A stretch of DNA of 7,760 bases, taken from assembly GCA_964635375.1 (NCBI GenBank), contig CAZWOU010000269.1, positions 1-7,760 of the forward strand. The letters run 5' to 3'. The notes below the pieces were generated by a model. The model did no database searches and was not told the origin of the DNA. It worked only from the letters and a program-made list of their open reading frames with translations. The stretch comes from CAZMNY01 sp964635375 (GTDB lineage: Bacteria > Planctomycetota > Planctomycetia > Pirellulales > Pirellulaceae). The position numbers were made by a program, and so were the translations under genes. The stretch's first letter is position 1. Every line of letters begins with the position of its first letter. Positions 7,136-7,760 of the stretch are shown here, in pieces.

Positions 7136-7140
7136 CTCCC
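7136..7140 (-). promoter_or_regulatory. Shine-Dalgarno site of the NPCBM gene
   Basis: GGGAG on the minus strand ends six bases before ATG 7129. It is the clearest ribosome binding site in the window and fixes the start of the first complete gene of the operon. Confidence 0.65.
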
Positions 7141-7421
7141 GTGTTTCAGCAAATGCGGTTCGTTGGCTGACGCCATCGCCGCGTTATGAATCCTAGGACA
7201 AACGACCTTCAGCCGGCCAACTGCCGCAACCACCTTGGGATCAACGGTCGCAGAAACCCACCAGTTGGCAAGGATTGGCCGATCGCTGTTCCGGTGGGCC
7301 GGACCATGCGGGCTCTAACGCCGGGCCTTGAGCCTGCACTTCAGTCTAATATCACCATCTCAACTGTACACTTTTTTGCGATCGATCCTTCGGCCCGGTC
7401 GCCCGTCACGTTGGCGGCAAA

Positions 7422-7434
7422 CACCCGATGGGTG
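7422..7434 (-). terminator. Weak terminator-like hairpin after the truncated upstream gene
   Basis: CACCC (7422-7426) and GGGTG (7430-7434) form a 5-bp stem with a 3-base loop, starting 11 bases after the minus-strand stop codon (7448-7446). On the minus strand only TTT follows. The stem is too short for a confident intrinsic terminator. Confidence 0.25.
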
Positions 7435-7445
7435 CTTTCCTCACG

Positions 7446-7760
7446 CTATTCACTATCCTTCGCGATCTTCCGGAAATACTCCTCGACCACCTCGCGATAG
7501 TGGGCTCCGAGTTCACGAGAGATCTGCTGCAGTGTGGAACGCCTTTGTTCGGGGGGAAGATCGCCCCAGGTGGAACGATTCTTGTGCTCTCGGTTCTCAA
7601 CGTCGCCAGGCCCCTTTTGGCCGACAGGCCGACTATCGTTGAGCGGCTGGCCGCCCTGTCCGCCGCTTGCCGATTGTTGCTGTTGCTTCTTCAGTTGCTC
7701 TTCAATCTGCTTGATGATCTTGCTCAGCTTTTCAACGATGTCCTCTTCCTGTTTGCGAAC
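7446..7760 (-). CDS. C-terminal part of an unrecognised Q-rich coiled-coil protein (5'-truncated)
   Basis: The minus-strand frame is open from the window edge (7760) to TAG 7448-7446, giving 104 residues with no plausible start inside the window. The first 25 residues are a charged, heptad-like helix (EDIVEKLSKIIKQIEEQLKK), followed by QQQQ and a Gly/Gln/Pro-rich spacer. The last 45 residues form a likely helical motif: STWGDLPPEQRRSTLQQI, then YREVVEEYFRKIAKDSE. From memory, tails of the form WGxLP...YRxxIExYFxxLA recur in exported planctomycete proteins of unknown function; this is recollection, not a search result. Three observations support coding: a continuous frame, a sensible composition, and an end well before the next gene. 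The role is unknown; it may or may not belong with the protease operon 316 bases downstream. Confidence 0.7.
   Translation of the reverse strand, partial: VRKQEEDIVEKLSKIIKQIEEQLKKQQQQSASGGQGGQPLNDSRPVGQKGPGDVENREHKNRSTWGDLPPEQRRSTLQQISRELGAHYREVVEEYFRKIAKDSE

Larger units (their letters stand above)
7130..7445 (-). other. 316-base gap upstream of the NPCBM-protease operon, probable leader/promoter region
   Basis: No convincing gene is seen here. Two inverted repeats are present: GCCAACTG (7216-7223) with CAGTTGGC (7262-7269), 38 bases apart and perfect over 8 bp; and GCGGGCTC (7308-7315) with GAGCCTGC (7330-7337), 14 bases apart with one imperfect pair. Either could be a leader hairpin or an operator, but 8-bp repeats can occur by chance in GC-rich DNA. 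I could not identify a convincing -35/-10 pair. The length of the gap, against overlaps inside the operon, suggests that the operon's own promoter is here. Confidence 0.35.

Noticed and set aside
7130..7445. Sigma-70-type promoter in the operon leader (TTGAGA and TATTAG-like hexamers)
   Set aside because: The candidate boxes are only a few bases apart and no pair with 16-18 base spacing was found, so no promoter is reported.
7186..7642. Overlapping plus-strand frames at the right end as genes
   Set aside because: They lie across the leader and opposite the coiled-coil gene, have low-complexity Arg/Ser/Pro-rich composition and no recognisable motif.

Overview
The window most resembles a planctomycete of the Pirellulales type. 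This rests on inference from protein content: a secreted NPCBM-domain protein, a trypsin/PDZ protease carrying a Pro-Lys-Gly linker and an extra C-terminal domain, an exported-protein tail with a WGxLPP...YREVVEEYF motif, and weak or variable ribosome binding sites in moderately GC-rich DNA. No rRNA, tRNA, CRISPR array or insertion sequence is visible.

Layout. The left end (2-481, + strand) is the 3' part of a sugar phosphate isomerase/epimerase-like TIM-barrel gene. It converges, across about 107 bases containing a small hairpin, on a minus-strand block that fills the rest of the window. In transcription order (right to left) the block holds: the tail of an unrecognised Q-rich coiled-coil protein (7446-7760, no start in the window); a 316-base gap with inverted repeats; an exported NPCBM protein with repeated beta-rich units (5912-7129); an HtrA/Deg-like serine protease with intact His-Asp-Ser triad (4089-5915); a shorter HtrA-like protein lacking the catalytic His and Ser (3034-4089); a 662-residue HtrA-like protein lacking all three triad residues and fused to an alpha/beta-hydrolase domain that also lacks its nucleophile (1018-3006); and, after 99 bases, a small four-helix membrane protein (589-918).

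The four central genes look like one operon. The first pair overlaps as ATGA, the second as TAATG, and the third is separated by 27 bases. Each product begins with a probable signal peptide, so all four probably act outside the cytoplasmic membrane. The notable feature is one apparently active trypsin-like protease made together with two paralogues whose catalytic residues have been replaced in otherwise well-kept folds, alongside a putative carbohydrate-binding protein. A plausible but unproven reading is an envelope protein-quality or processing system in which the pseudoproteases act as PDZ-bearing scaffolds, adaptors or regulators of the active enzyme.
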